DNA from: Haloarcula rubra
GTDB taxonomy: Archaea; Halobacteriota; Halobacteria; Halobacteriales; Haloarculaceae
Reading direction: 5' to 3'
NCBI RefSeq assembly: GCF_019599465.1
Contig: NZ_RKLR01000001.1
Span: 620,001-684,000, forward strand
DNA length: 64,000 bases
Within the stretch, counting starts at the first letter, position 1. Every line of letters starts with the position of its first letter. Shown piece after piece: positions 1-7,716 of the stretch. The notes beneath the pieces are model-generated. The model was not told the DNA's origin, did no database searches, and saw only the letters and a list, made by a program, of their open reading frames with translations. A program made the position numbers and the translations under genes.

Positions 1-508
1 GCGGGCGGAGATAGAGTCGGCGCTGGACGAAGACCCGACCGTCGACGACGTCGACCTGCTCGGTGAGTTCGACGACGAGTGCCTGTTCAGGATGGAGTGG
101 GTCAGCCGCATCGACCTCATCATGCAGATGCTCACCAACTCCGAGGCGACGGTCCTCGACGCCGTCGGAAAGAACGACCGCTGGAAGGTGCGGGTCCTCT
201 ACCCCCGCCGGTCGCTGTTCTCGAAGACCCACGACTTCTGTGAGGAACACGGGGTCGAGTTCGACGTCTCCTCCATCCGCGAACTGGACGAGGAACCGGC
301 GGGTCGCTACGGGTTGACCAGCGCACAGTACGAGGTGCTCTCGGAGGCGTCCCGACGGGGGTACTTCAAGGTCCCCCGAGAGGTGAGCCTCTCGGAACTC
401 GCCGACGAACTCGACATCTCACACCAGGCGGCGTCCGAGCGTCTCAGGCGGGCGACGGACGCGCTCGTCGAGGACACGCTGTTCGTCGGGATGACCGAAC
501 TGGAGTGA
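1..508 (+). CDS. HTH_10 (Bat-type) transcriptional regulator, C-terminal part
   Basis: The reading frame is open from the first bases of the window, so the start lies outside. The visible part is about 168 residues. Its last 60 residues have the layout of the haloarchaeal HTH_10 domain: LTSAQYEVLSEASRRGYFKV, then a proline-arginine turn, SLSELADELDISHQAASERL, and a terminal helix. This domain is typical of Bat, the bacterioopsin activator, and its many paralogues; the upstream part of such proteins usually senses a signal. The regulon cannot be told from the sequence. The visible upstream segment has no recognisable PAS or GAF motif. A second member of the family lies at 17037-17726. Confidence 0.85.
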   Translation, partial: RAEIESALDEDPTVDDVDLLGEFDDECLFRMEWVSRIDLIMQMLTNSEATVLDAVGKNDRWKVRVLYPRRSLFSKTHDFCEEHGVEFDVSSIRELDEEPAGRYGLTSAQYEVLSEASRRGYFKVPREVSLSELADELDISHQAASERLRRATDALVEDTLFVGMTELE

Positions 509-538
509 CCGCGCCGAGGCGGCGAGGCCGCCGGCAGG

Positions 539-868
539 TCACGCCCCGGTCGTGCCCGACCGGCGTCGTCGCCGGAGGTAGACGAGGAGTGCGAGGACAC
601 CGACGGAGAGGACTCGCTTCGACGGCAGGCGACGGCCCGAACTCGTCTGTGTCTGGTCGCCGTCGTCCGCCGTCGACTCGGACCGAGCCGGTTCACTCGA
701 CGGCTCCGAGTCCGTCTCGGCGTCGACGGCGTCGGCGGCCGCGTCCGACTGTGCGCCCTCGGCGAGGGCCTCGTGGACGGCCTCTTTGACCGGCCGTTTG
801 AGCAACTGTTCGACGCTCGTCTGGACGCGGGCCCGCGGTCCGCGCTGCAGTGATGCTGAATCGCTCAT
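539..868 (-). CDS. small acidic protein with a C-terminal membrane segment
   Basis: This encodes 109 residues starting at MSDSASLQRG. The N-terminal 40 residues are predicted helical and charged. Residues about 41-78 are a low-complexity acidic Ser/Asp/Glu linker of the kind common in haloarchaea. A short hydrophobic stretch (about 84-97, VLSVGVLALLVYL) is followed by a run of arginines, as in a tail-anchored membrane protein with the basic end in the cytoplasm. I do not recognise a family. The gene lies convergent to the regulator at the window start. The frame stays open upstream of this Met, but the acidic halophile composition begins here, so I prefer this start. Confidence 0.6.
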   Translation of the reverse strand: MSDSASLQRGPRARVQTSVEQLLKRPVKEAVHEALAEGAQSDAAADAVDAETDSEPSSEPARSESTADDGDQTQTSSGRRLPSKRVLSVGVLALLVYLRRRRRSGTTGA

Positions 869-1016
869 CTGACAGACGAGGAGAGGGGTGGCACGACGAG
901 GTGCGTGCTGCTTGCCAGCGCAAGTCACCGGACGGGTCCGGTGAACGGAGTCCCGTTTCGTGCTCGCGACCGTCGCGAGCGTCGCTATCCTGTCTCGCGT
1001 CCGGACGCGGCGAGCG

Positions 1017-1775
1017 CTACCAGTCGACCGCCGCGTTGACCACGACGCCGAGGAGGAGCACGACGGCGGCGAGATAGAGCGCGGTGACGAACAGGAGAAT
1101 CGCCCCGATGTAGCCGTAGGCCGCGTACTGCCCGACGGCCCCGGCATAGTAGTGGAAGGCCACGGGGATGGTGACCCAGCCGACGGCGGCGAGGACGGTC
1201 CCCGGGAGCACGTGCCGGACGGTCGTATCGACCGGCGAGAGGGCGTAGTAGATGGGGACGAACGTGACGACGAGGACCGCCAGTGCGGCGACCGCACCCA
1301 CCAACAGCGGGTGGGGAATCCGGAGGTCGGCGTAGGTGAGGCCGACGGCGGTCGCCGACAGGAGCGCGACCGCAGCGAGCAGCGACCCCATGACCAACAG
1401 GCTCCGGGCCAGTCGAGCGGGGAGCGAGACGTTCGAGACGCTCCCGTACACCTCCGTGAACGCGATACAGAGACCACGGAACACCTTGCTCCCGCTCCAG
1501 ACGGCGACTGCCAGCCCGAGTGCCCCGGCAGTGCTGTGCCCGCGGGTGTTGGCTAGCAACTGTTCGAACACCGCCTGCCAGTGCTCCGTGAGCGTCGACC
1601 GCAACAGGTCCAGCAGGGTCGCCGTCCCGCCGACGGCCGAGAGCAGGGCCAGCGAGACGACGAGCAACGGCACGATGGACGCGAGGCCGTAGTACGCGAT
1701 ACTCGCGGCCATGAACGGGACGTTCTCCTCGCGGACGGTCCCGACGACGTCGCGGCCGGTCTCGACGACGCTCAT
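1017..1775 (-). CDS. YihY/virulence factor BrkB family membrane protein
   Basis: This encodes 252 residues starting MSVVETGRDVV. The N-terminal segment with FMAASIAYYGLASIVPLLVV is characteristic of the YihY/BrkB family (once misnamed RNase BN). Several hydrophobic helices follow, and a conserved loop (GLCIAFTEVYG) is visible. The protein is a multi-spanning inner membrane protein, somewhat shorter than bacterial members of about 280-300 residues. Its transport role is not established; the family has been suggested to take part in export or envelope functions. It is a single gene, divergent from the deacylase that begins at 1954. Confidence 0.85.
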   Translation of the reverse strand: MSVVETGRDVVGTVREENVPFMAASIAYYGLASIVPLLVVSLALLSAVGGTATLLDLLRSTLTEHWQAVFEQLLANTRGHSTAGALGLAVAVWSGSKVFRGLCIAFTEVYGSVSNVSLPARLARSLLVMGSLLAAVALLSATAVGLTYADLRIPHPLLVGAVAALAVLVVTFVPIYYALSPVDTTVRHVLPGTVLAAVGWVTIPVAFHYYAGAVGQYAAYGYIGAILLFVTALYLAAVVLLLGVVVNAAVDW

Positions 1776-1953
1776 CGACGGTCCCGTGTCGCCGAGCGAC
1801 AGCAGTCGTCGCCGGACAGCCAGACAGCGTACATGTGGGAGACGTGACGGCGAAGACGCAAGTAGGGCGGGCAAGCGCAGGCAAGCGCAGGGGGACCCCG
1901 ACCGGACAGATACGGGACCAACAGTCTTGTCGGAGGCCGCCATCACGAGCGGT

Positions 1954-3018
1954 ATGGCCGACACCTTCCGCTACGAGGGCGAGGTTCCGCCGGGCGAGAC
2001 GCGACACGTCCGGTACGAGGTGGGCGAGACGTACCTCGGGGACCCGATAGAGATTCCGGTGACCATCGTCAACGGCGACCACGACGGGCCGACGGTCGGG
2101 CTGACCGCCGCGCTCCACGGCGACGAACTCAACGGCGTGAAAGTGTTACAGGAGGTGGCCGACCGCTACACGCCGGCCGACGTCCACGGGACGCTGGTCT
2201 GTCTGCACGTCCTGAACGTGCCGGGCTACCTCGCCCAGACGCGGGACATCCCCATCTACGACCAGGACCTCAACCGTGCGTTCCCGGGCAGACCCCGGAG
2301 CAACACGGCCGAGCGGATGGCCGACCGCATCTACGACACGTTCGTCAGTCAGTGTGACCTCCTGCTGGACTTCCACACGTCGACGCGGAACCGGACGACG
2401 ATGTACCACGCCCGGGCCGACACCAGCAACCCCGAGGTAGACCGGCTCGCGAGGGCCTTCGGCGCGAACGTCGTCATCGCCGGCCCCGGTGAGACGGGGT
2501 CGCTCCGCCGGACCGCCACGGACGACGGCATCCCGGCGGTGACCGTCGAGATGGGGAAGGCCCACCGGTTCCAGCCGACGCTCATCCACCGCGCGTTGGA
2601 CGGCGTCGCCAGCGTCCTCGCGGAGTTCGGCGTCGACCCCGAGGCGACGGTCAGCTGGCCCGGCTGGTACCGCGCGGTGCCCGCCGACCAGGGCGACAAG
2701 ACGTGGCTCCGGGCGGACACCGGTGGCCTCGTCGAGATGCGGTGGGGACCGTACCCGCTCGTCCAGGAGGGCGAGACTATCTGTACCATCAGCGACCACT
2801 TCAAGCACGAGGAACGCGTCGTCACCGCGCCGTTCACCGGCATCCTCGTCGGCGTGCTGGAGAACCCCGTCGCACAGCCCGGTCACCCGCTGTGTCACCT
2901 CGTCCGCATCGACGAGACGACCCACGACGAAATCGTCGCGGAGATAGACCGCGGGGAGTTCGACGGCTACCGCCAGCGCGGCCTGCGCTGGCGCGGGGAG
3001 AGTCCGGCGCTGGACTGA
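1954..3018 (+). CDS. succinylglutamate desuccinylase/aspartoacylase (AstE/AspA) family protein
   Basis: This encodes 354 residues and belongs to the M14-like zinc deacylases. The expected zinc ligands are visible: H55 and E58 in the HGDELNG motif and H141 in DFHTS. E199 in AVTVEM is a candidate catalytic glutamate, and DLNRAFPG (105-112) is a substrate-binding signature. The C-terminal 100 residues form the beta-barrel extension of the family. Members cleave N-acyl amino acids (aspartate, succinylglutamate) or related amides; the substrate cannot be fixed here. The ATG at 1954 is chosen because the acidic halophile composition begins there; upstream codons in the same frame overlap the divergent YihY gene. 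Confidence 0.88.
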   Translation: MADTFRYEGEVPPGETRHVRYEVGETYLGDPIEIPVTIVNGDHDGPTVGLTAALHGDELNGVKVLQEVADRYTPADVHGTLVCLHVLNVPGYLAQTRDIPIYDQDLNRAFPGRPRSNTAERMADRIYDTFVSQCDLLLDFHTSTRNRTTMYHARADTSNPEVDRLARAFGANVVIAGPGETGSLRRTATDDGIPAVTVEMGKAHRFQPTLIHRALDGVASVLAEFGVDPEATVSWPGWYRAVPADQGDKTWLRADTGGLVEMRWGPYPLVQEGETICTISDHFKHEERVVTAPFTGILVGVLENPVAQPGHPLCHLVRIDETTHDEIVAEIDRGEFDGYRQRGLRWRGESPALD

Positions 3019-3221
3019 GCGTCAGACACCTTCAACAATTATGACACGAGTGTAGTGATTTCTTATCCGAATTATTATACAAGCTCCGCTGGGTACGGTC
3101 AGATTTCGTATACGAAGTGCCGTACGGCGTAGTCTCAGCGCAGAAATCTCCAGTCGAACTAGGGGTCGCTATCTCGCTCGTATCTCGGTGAGATAGTGGT
3201 CCGAAGTCCGATATTTTCCCG

Positions 3222-4211
3222 TTACCAGCGGTGGTGGACGGCGTCGAAGACGTACTCCTCGTAGACGTCGCGCACCGCCCCGTGGGTCTGGTGTGAGAGC
3301 GGTGCCATCTCGCTGACGGCCGCGTTGGCCTCGATGTGGTCGGGCGTCGTCGACCCGGGGATGACCGTCGACACCGCGTCGTGGTCCAGAATCCAGCGCA
3401 GCGCCATCTGGGCCATCGTCATCCGCTCGGGGACGTGGTCGCGGAGTTCGTCGACGGCGTCGAACCCGTCGTCGACAGGCAGGCCGGCGAACGTCTCGCC
3501 CCGGTCGAACGCCTCGCCCTCGATGTTGAAGTTGCGGTGGTCGTTCTCGGGGAACTCGGTGTCCCGCGAGAGTTTCCCCGTCAGCAGTCCCGACGCGAGC
3601 GGTACGCGGACGACGACGCCGACGTCTCGTCGGGCGGCCTCCTCGAAGAACAGGTCCGCGGGGCGCTGTCGGAACATGTTGAAGATTATCTGGACCGTCT
3701 CGACGCCGGGGTACTCGATGGCCTTCAGCGCCTGTTCGACCTTCTCGACGCTGACGCCGTAGTGGTCTATCTTCCCCTCGTCTTTCAGTCGGTCCAGCGC
3801 CGCGAACGTCTCGGGTTGGTAGTACGCCTCGGTGGGCGGGCAGTGGAGTTGGACCAGTTCCAGCGAGTCGACGCCGAGGTACTCCCGCGAGCGGTCGACG
3901 AACTGCGAGAGGTTCTCGTAGTTGTAGCGGTCGGCGGTGTGGGGGTCCAGCCGTCGTCCGGCCTTCGTCGCGACGGTCACGTCGTCGCGGACGCCACGCT
4001 CGTCGAGTACCTCCGCGATGCGCTGTTCGCTGAAGCCGTCGCCGTAGACGTCCGCGGTGTCGATGAAGTCGATGCCGGCGTCGAGTGCAGCCCGGACGGC
4101 CTCCCGGCCCTCCTCTTCGTCGACGTCGCCCCAGTCGCCGCCGATGTTCCAGGTGCCGAAGCCGACGTCTGTCACGTCGTAGCCTGTCGTCCCGAGTTGG
4201 CGTCGATGCAT
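3222..4211 (-). CDS. aldo/keto reductase
   Basis: This encodes 329 residues, the usual size for a single-domain (beta/alpha)8 AKR. The catalytic tetrad is visible: D51 and Y56 in DTADVYG, K83 in VATKAGR and H123 in VQLHCPP. The C-terminal segment with IPGSTTPDHIEAN is the cofactor-binding signature. It probably reduces aldehydes or ketones with NAD(P)H, but the substrate is not predictable. It is a single gene. The AT-rich spacer at 3019-3221 after its stop separates it from the convergent deacylase. Confidence 0.9.
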   Translation of the reverse strand: MHRRQLGTTGYDVTDVGFGTWNIGGDWGDVDEEEGREAVRAALDAGIDFIDTADVYGDGFSEQRIAEVLDERGVRDDVTVATKAGRRLDPHTADRYNYENLSQFVDRSREYLGVDSLELVQLHCPPTEAYYQPETFAALDRLKDEGKIDHYGVSVEKVEQALKAIEYPGVETVQIIFNMFRQRPADLFFEEAARRDVGVVVRVPLASGLLTGKLSRDTEFPENDHRNFNIEGEAFDRGETFAGLPVDDGFDAVDELRDHVPERMTMAQMALRWILDHDAVSTVIPGSTTPDHIEANAAVSEMAPLSHQTHGAVRDVYEEYVFDAVHHRW

Positions 4212-4334
4212 ACCCCGCGGTACGATTTCGGGACACTTGTGGCTGTGGTAAGCGGCACACGAGCGCTCTACCGAGGAAAAAGGGCGTGATGCCCGATAGC
4301 GTTGGCAGGGACGTGCCAGCGTGGACGCCGAGGG

Positions 4335-4493
4335 CTATTCGACCCACTTGGCCCGGCGGATGTCGTATCCACCGCAGACGGGACAGGAGTGGTGCTGGAC
4401 TTCCAGTGACGCCTCACATACGATACATATGTACGGGCGTCTCGTTCGCTCCCCGAGTTGGGAAACGGTGCGTGCTTTGTCAAAGACTCCCAT
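4335..4493 (-). CDS. small zinc-ribbon protein
   Basis: This encodes 52 residues starting MGVFDKARTV. Two CxxC knuckles, C23-IV-C26 and C37-PV-C40, form a compact zinc ribbon (YICIVC ... SCPVCG), followed by a basic tail. Haloarchaea carry many such micro zinc-finger proteins, most without a known function. The frame can be extended upstream to 4529, but the Met at 4493 gives a typical N-terminus. There is no clear operon partner; the aldo/keto reductase lies downstream on the same strand. Confidence 0.7.
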   Translation of the reverse strand: MGVFDKARTVSQLGERTRRPYICIVCEASLEVQHHSCPVCGGYDIRRAKWVE

Positions 4494-4765
4494 CGACGAC
4501 CACATCCACGCTTCGACCCACACTGTCAAAAAGAGCGAGGATAGTTCACACCGTCCGGACGGTCGCAGTCTGGTGGTTCTCGGATTCGAGATGGTCCGGA
4601 CTTGGGCGCGTGCACCGTCTCGCTACCCACCCGAATACGTAGAGTCATAGACACCACTCCCGCACCGTTCTCAGAGCAGATACCCCACTATCCTGATACG
4701 ACAGCGCGGGTCGTACGTAATCTGATATGTCCGACGACGGTGAGTTGGGGCCGAACCACATTCTT
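4494..4765. other. intergenic region without a recognised gene
   Basis: This is about 270 bases of lower GC content than its surroundings between the small zinc-ribbon gene and the aminotransferase promoter. No open frame shows halophile codon use or a recognisable motif. It probably holds divergent promoter sequences. Confidence 0.5.
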
Positions 4766-4775
4766 CATAAAAATT
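4766..4775 (+). promoter_or_regulatory. TATA-like box of the class V aminotransferase gene
   Basis: CATAAAAATT is centred about 25 bp before the ATG at 4794. This is the spacing expected when transcription starts at or next to the start codon, as in a leaderless haloarchaeal mRNA. No ribosome binding site is present. Confidence 0.6.
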
Positions 4776-4793
4776 GGGCCGTATTGGCCGAGT

Positions 4794-5975
4794 ATGGTGG
4801 AGAAACCAGACGTCGGAGAGTTGGCACCGCCGAACCGCACACTGATGGGCCCCGGTCCGAGCGACGTCCACCCGCGCGTGTTGCGGGCGATGAGTACGCC
4901 ACTCGTCGGCCATCTGGACCCCTCGTTCATCGACATCATGAACGAGGTGCAGGAGCTACTGCGCTACACTTTCCGCACAGACAACCAGTGGACGATTCCC
5001 GTCTCCGGCACCGGGTCGGCGTCGATGGAGGCCGCCGTCGGCAACCTCGTCGAACCCGGCGACACGATGCTCGTCCCGACGAACGGTTACTTCGGCGACC
5101 GGATGGCCAGCATGGCCGAACGCGCCGGCGGCGAGGTCGTCACCGTCGACGCGCCGTGGGGCGAACCGCTGGACCCCGTCGACGTCGAGACGGCCTTCGA
5201 CGAGCACAGCCCAGACGTGTTCGGCTTCGTCCACGCGGAGACGAGCACCGGCGTCCTCCAGCCGTCGGTCCCGGAACTGACCAGCATCGCCCACGAGAAC
5301 GACGCGCTGGTCGTCGCGGACACGGTCACCTCGCTGGGGGGCGTGGAGTTCCGCGCCGACGAGTGGAACGTCGACGTGGCCTACTCCGGCCCACAGAAGT
5401 GCCTCTCGTGTCCCCCCGGCGCGAGTCCGCTGACGCTCAACGACGACGCGATGGACAAGGTGCTCTCTCGCGAGACCCAGCCACGCTCGTGGTACCTCGA
5501 CCTCTCTCTGCTCGAAGGCTACTGGGGCGACGAACGGGCCTACCACCACACCGCGCCCATCACCAACGTCTACGCGCTCCGGGAGGCCCTCCGGTTGGTC
5601 GCCGAGGAAGGTATCGAGGAGCGCTGGGCCCGCCACCGCTCGGTCGCGAGTGCGCTCAAGACCGGCGTCGAGGCGATGGGCTTAGAGATGAACGCTCCCG
5701 ACGCCTACTGGCTCCCGAGCCTCAACACCGTCCGCGTGCCCGACGGCGTCGACGACGGCGCGGTCATCGAGTACCTGCTCGACGAGTACGATCTCGAAAT
5801 CGCGAGCGGCCTCGGTGCGCTGGCAGGCGACATCTGGCGCATCGGCTGTATGGGTCACTCCGCCCGCGCGAAGAACGTCAGCTACCTCATGACCGCGCTG
5901 GGCGACGCGCTCAGCGAACAGGGTGCCGACGTGGACGTCGAGGCCGGACTGGCCGCGACCGGCGACGCGCTGTAA
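4794..5975 (+). CDS. class V aminotransferase (alanine-glyoxylate / serine-pyruvate type)
   Basis: This encodes 393 residues, a typical length for fold-type I PLP aminotransferases of the AGXT/SPT group. Visible signatures are LMGPGPSDVHP (17-27) near the N-terminus, SGTGSASMEA (71-80) for phosphate binding, D176 in VVADTVTSLGG, and the PLP lysine K202 in YSGPQKCLSCPPG. It transfers the amino group of alanine or serine to glyoxylate or a related keto acid. In archaea members may also serve serine or glycine metabolism, so the precise substrate pair is uncertain. The start at 4794 is supported by the TATA-like box 25 bp upstream. Confidence 0.9.
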   Translation: MVEKPDVGELAPPNRTLMGPGPSDVHPRVLRAMSTPLVGHLDPSFIDIMNEVQELLRYTFRTDNQWTIPVSGTGSASMEAAVGNLVEPGDTMLVPTNGYFGDRMASMAERAGGEVVTVDAPWGEPLDPVDVETAFDEHSPDVFGFVHAETSTGVLQPSVPELTSIAHENDALVVADTVTSLGGVEFRADEWNVDVAYSGPQKCLSCPPGASPLTLNDDAMDKVLSRETQPRSWYLDLSLLEGYWGDERAYHHTAPITNVYALREALRLVAEEGIEERWARHRSVASALKTGVEAMGLEMNAPDAYWLPSLNTVRVPDGVDDGAVIEYLLDEYDLEIASGLGALAGDIWRIGCMGHSARAKNVSYLMTALGDALSEQGADVDVEAGLAATGDAL

Positions 5976-6176
5976 GAGGCCGTCGGCGTCGCGACCGCTG
6001 TTCTCACAGTTCGGCCGACGACTGCGACCACTACACGACGCCGTTCGACCCGAGACAGTTCGAGCAGTCGCTTCCTAGCAGACGTGACGTGTCGGCGGAG
6101 TCGAGCCTGAGCGGCGTGAGCGCTCACGGAGACACGAGACGAGCAGAGCTACGAGCCGAAACGACGGGAGAAGGAG

Positions 6177-6250
6177 TCCGCCCTCCCCGATTTGAACGGG
6201 GGACAAGTCGATCTACAGTCGACTGCTCTACCAGTCTGAGCTAAGGGCGG
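6177..6250 (-). tRNA. tRNA-Tyr (anticodon GUA)
   Basis: The reverse strand reads as a complete cloverleaf. The acceptor stem is CCGCCCT paired with AGGGCGG, the D-arm contains TAGCTCAGACTGGTAGAGCA, and the anticodon stem GTCGA/TCGAC carries the loop CTGTAGA, so the anticodon is GUA. A T-arm CCCCG/CGGGG follows. The C1-G72 pair is the identity element of archaeal tyrosine tRNA. The discriminator base is A (position 6177), CCA is not encoded, and there is no intron. Confidence 0.97.
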
Positions 6251-6374
6251 GCTGTACCCGAAATTACCCCGCCGTCCAGACTTAAGCATTGTTATTCGGT
6301 GGTGGTTCGCGGAGTAGTCACACGGTTCACCCACGTAACACGTAAACCACCGCTCGTTGTAGCTGGGAGTACAC

Positions 6375-6593
6375 GTGCTCACCGACTGTCCCTACTGTGG
6401 CGACCCGCTGACCAACGAGCTACAGTCGGTGACGTGTGACCACTGCGGCGAGGGGTTCCACGTCCCGTGTGCTCGCGACGCGGGTGAGTTCGCCGTCGAG
6501 GAGGAGTCACACTTTCTGCGGTCGAACACCTATCGCATCGACTGCCCGAACTGCGGTGACTCGTGGAGCACCGGGTTCGACCCCCGCGAGTAG
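6375..6593 (+). CDS. RING-like/zinc-ribbon small protein
   Basis: This encodes 72 residues from a GTG start. It has four metal-binding half sites: C5-x2-C8, C21-x2-C24, H29-x2-C32 (CDHCGEGFHVPC) and C57-x2-C60. The order CxxC, CxxC, HxxC, CxxC resembles a cross-braced treble-clef or RING-type finger, but with very short loops. No function can be assigned. It lies divergent from tRNA-Tyr and about 70 bp before the CdrL-like gene on the same strand, so it may belong to the division locus, though this is only proximity. Confidence 0.7.
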   Translation: MLTDCPYCGDPLTNELQSVTCDHCGEGFHVPCARDAGEFAVEEESHFLRSNTYRIDCPNCGDSWSTGFDPRE

Positions 6594-6661
6594 CCCGCTC
6601 GCCGTCGGCAGACGTCCGTCAGACACAGCGGGAAGATTGAAATACCCGGGTGACAACGTGT

Positions 6662-7303
6662 ATGACGAGTCGGATGAGTAAGATAACGTTCCGCGCCGAC
6701 GACGACCTCATCGAGCGACTCGAGGCCTACGACGCCTCGAAGAGCGAGGTCATGCGGGAGGCGCTCCGAGCGTACCTGGACGGCGACGCGGAGTCGTCAG
6801 ACACTCGCTCGGCCGATGCACACCCGGTGACAGACACCGAGAGCATCGACGAACTCATCGCGGAGCGTGTCGACACCATCATCGCCGACCGACTGGAGGA
6901 GGCGGTGCCGAGTCGTCAGCCCCAGGACGTCAACGTAAACATCAACCTCGACGGCGATACAGACGCTGTATCGGCCGGACAGGCAGATTCGGCGACCGCG
7001 TCAGACGGCGTGTCTAACGAGGCGTCGAAAGACGTGTCACACGGGCGCGACAGTCGTAAGACAGGCGTCGACGAGCCCGAAAACGCGGCGAAAACGGAGG
7101 CTCGCCCGTGCGCCCAATGTGGTGAAAACCTGTCTGACGACCACGTTTACTGCCCGAACTGCGGTGAGAAAGCGTCCCGGCGTGTGTTCTGTGATTGCGG
7201 GGACGAACTCCGGTCTGACTGGGGCTTCTGCCCGAGCTGTGGCCGACGGACGCCGGCGGCCGACGTCCTCGACCAGACGAGAAGTGGTGCAAACGAACGA
7301 TAG
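6662..7303 (+). CDS. cdrL: ribbon-helix-helix protein with C-terminal zinc ribbons (CdrL-like)
   Basis: This encodes 213 residues. Residues about 5-40 (SKITFRADDDLIERLEAYDA onward) form a ribbon-helix-helix DNA-binding domain. An acidic linker follows, and the C-terminus carries cysteine pairs C150/C153, C164/C167, C177/C179 and C190/C193, which suit two zinc ribbons. In Haloferax and Halobacterium a larger RHH protein, CdrL, is encoded just upstream of cdrS-ftsZ2 and controls that operon; position and domain agree with that here, so the symbol rests on synteny. GTG at 6650 is an alternative start, but ATG at 6662 directly precedes the conserved strand. Confidence 0.75.
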   Translation: MTSRMSKITFRADDDLIERLEAYDASKSEVMREALRAYLDGDAESSDTRSADAHPVTDTESIDELIAERVDTIIADRLEEAVPSRQPQDVNVNINLDGDTDAVSAGQADSATASDGVSNEASKDVSHGRDSRKTGVDEPENAAKTEARPCAQCGENLSDDHVYCPNCGEKASRRVFCDCGDELRSDWGFCPSCGRRTPAADVLDQTRSGANER

Positions 7304-7350
7304 AGAGTGTCTCGACCCGTAAACGGAGTTTTGTCATACACTCGGCGGTA

Positions 7351-7360
7351 GTTTTAATAT
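7351..7360 (+). promoter_or_regulatory. TATA-like box of the cdrS-ftsZ2 operon
   Basis: GTTTTAATAT lies in the gap after cdrL. With haloarchaeal spacing the transcript would begin near 7381-7385, leaving a leader of about 135 bases before cdrS. That is unusually long for this organism type, where most genes look leaderless. Confidence 0.55.
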
Positions 7361-7384
7361 CCCCCAGTCTGTGGTACCTTGTGC

Positions 7385-7402
7385 GTAAGACGGTCGTCTT
7401 AC
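7385..7402. promoter_or_regulatory. perfect 18-bp palindrome at the cdrS promoter (candidate operator)
   Basis: GTAAGACG-GT-CGTCTTAC has two perfectly complementary 8-base arms around a 2-base centre. It sits 25-42 bp after the start of the TATA-like box, so it would overlap the transcription start. The right arm CGTCTTAC recurs at 7493-7500, just before cdrS. Ribbon-helix-helix dimers bind short palindromes, so CdrL or CdrS is the obvious candidate ligand; this is inference. Confidence 0.6.
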
Positions 7403-7519
7403 ACAGCGGGCGTCGGGGTGGCATCCCCGCCACTGTCTGGCGGTTTCGCTGTGTAAACGGTCGTGCGGGTCGTAAACACGCCCCGCTCGGACCGTCTTAC
7501 CCAAAGGGGACTACCAACC

Positions 7520-7714
7520 ATGGAGCGTGTGACACTACGGATTCCGAAGCAGCAGATCGAAGAGGTCGAACAGATGGTCGAAACGGGGGAGTACCCCAAC
7601 CGGAGCGAGGCGATCCGGTCGGCCGTCCGTGAGATGCTCGCAGAACAGGACGGTTCCGAACGTGCCTCCGAGAAGAGCAAGGGCAAGCGCAAGCGAACCT
7701 GGGCGAGGGCGTAA
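7520..7714 (+). CDS. cdrS: CdrS, ribbon-helix-helix regulator of cell division
   Basis: This encodes 64 residues. MERVTLRI is the beta strand and [20 protein letters not shown] with the following helix completes a minimal RHH fold, ending in a lysine/arginine-rich tail. In haloarchaea CdrS is a small, highly conserved regulator co-transcribed with ftsZ2 and needed for normal division. The TAA is two bases before the ATG of ftsZ2, so the two are an operon. The ATG at 7520 is chosen because the RHH strand begins directly there; the upstream frame codes for nothing plausible. Confidence 0.93.
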   Translation: MERVTLRIPKQQIEEVEQMVETGEYPNRSEAIRSAVREMLAEQDGSERASEKSKGKRKRTWARA

Positions 7715-7716
7715 CG

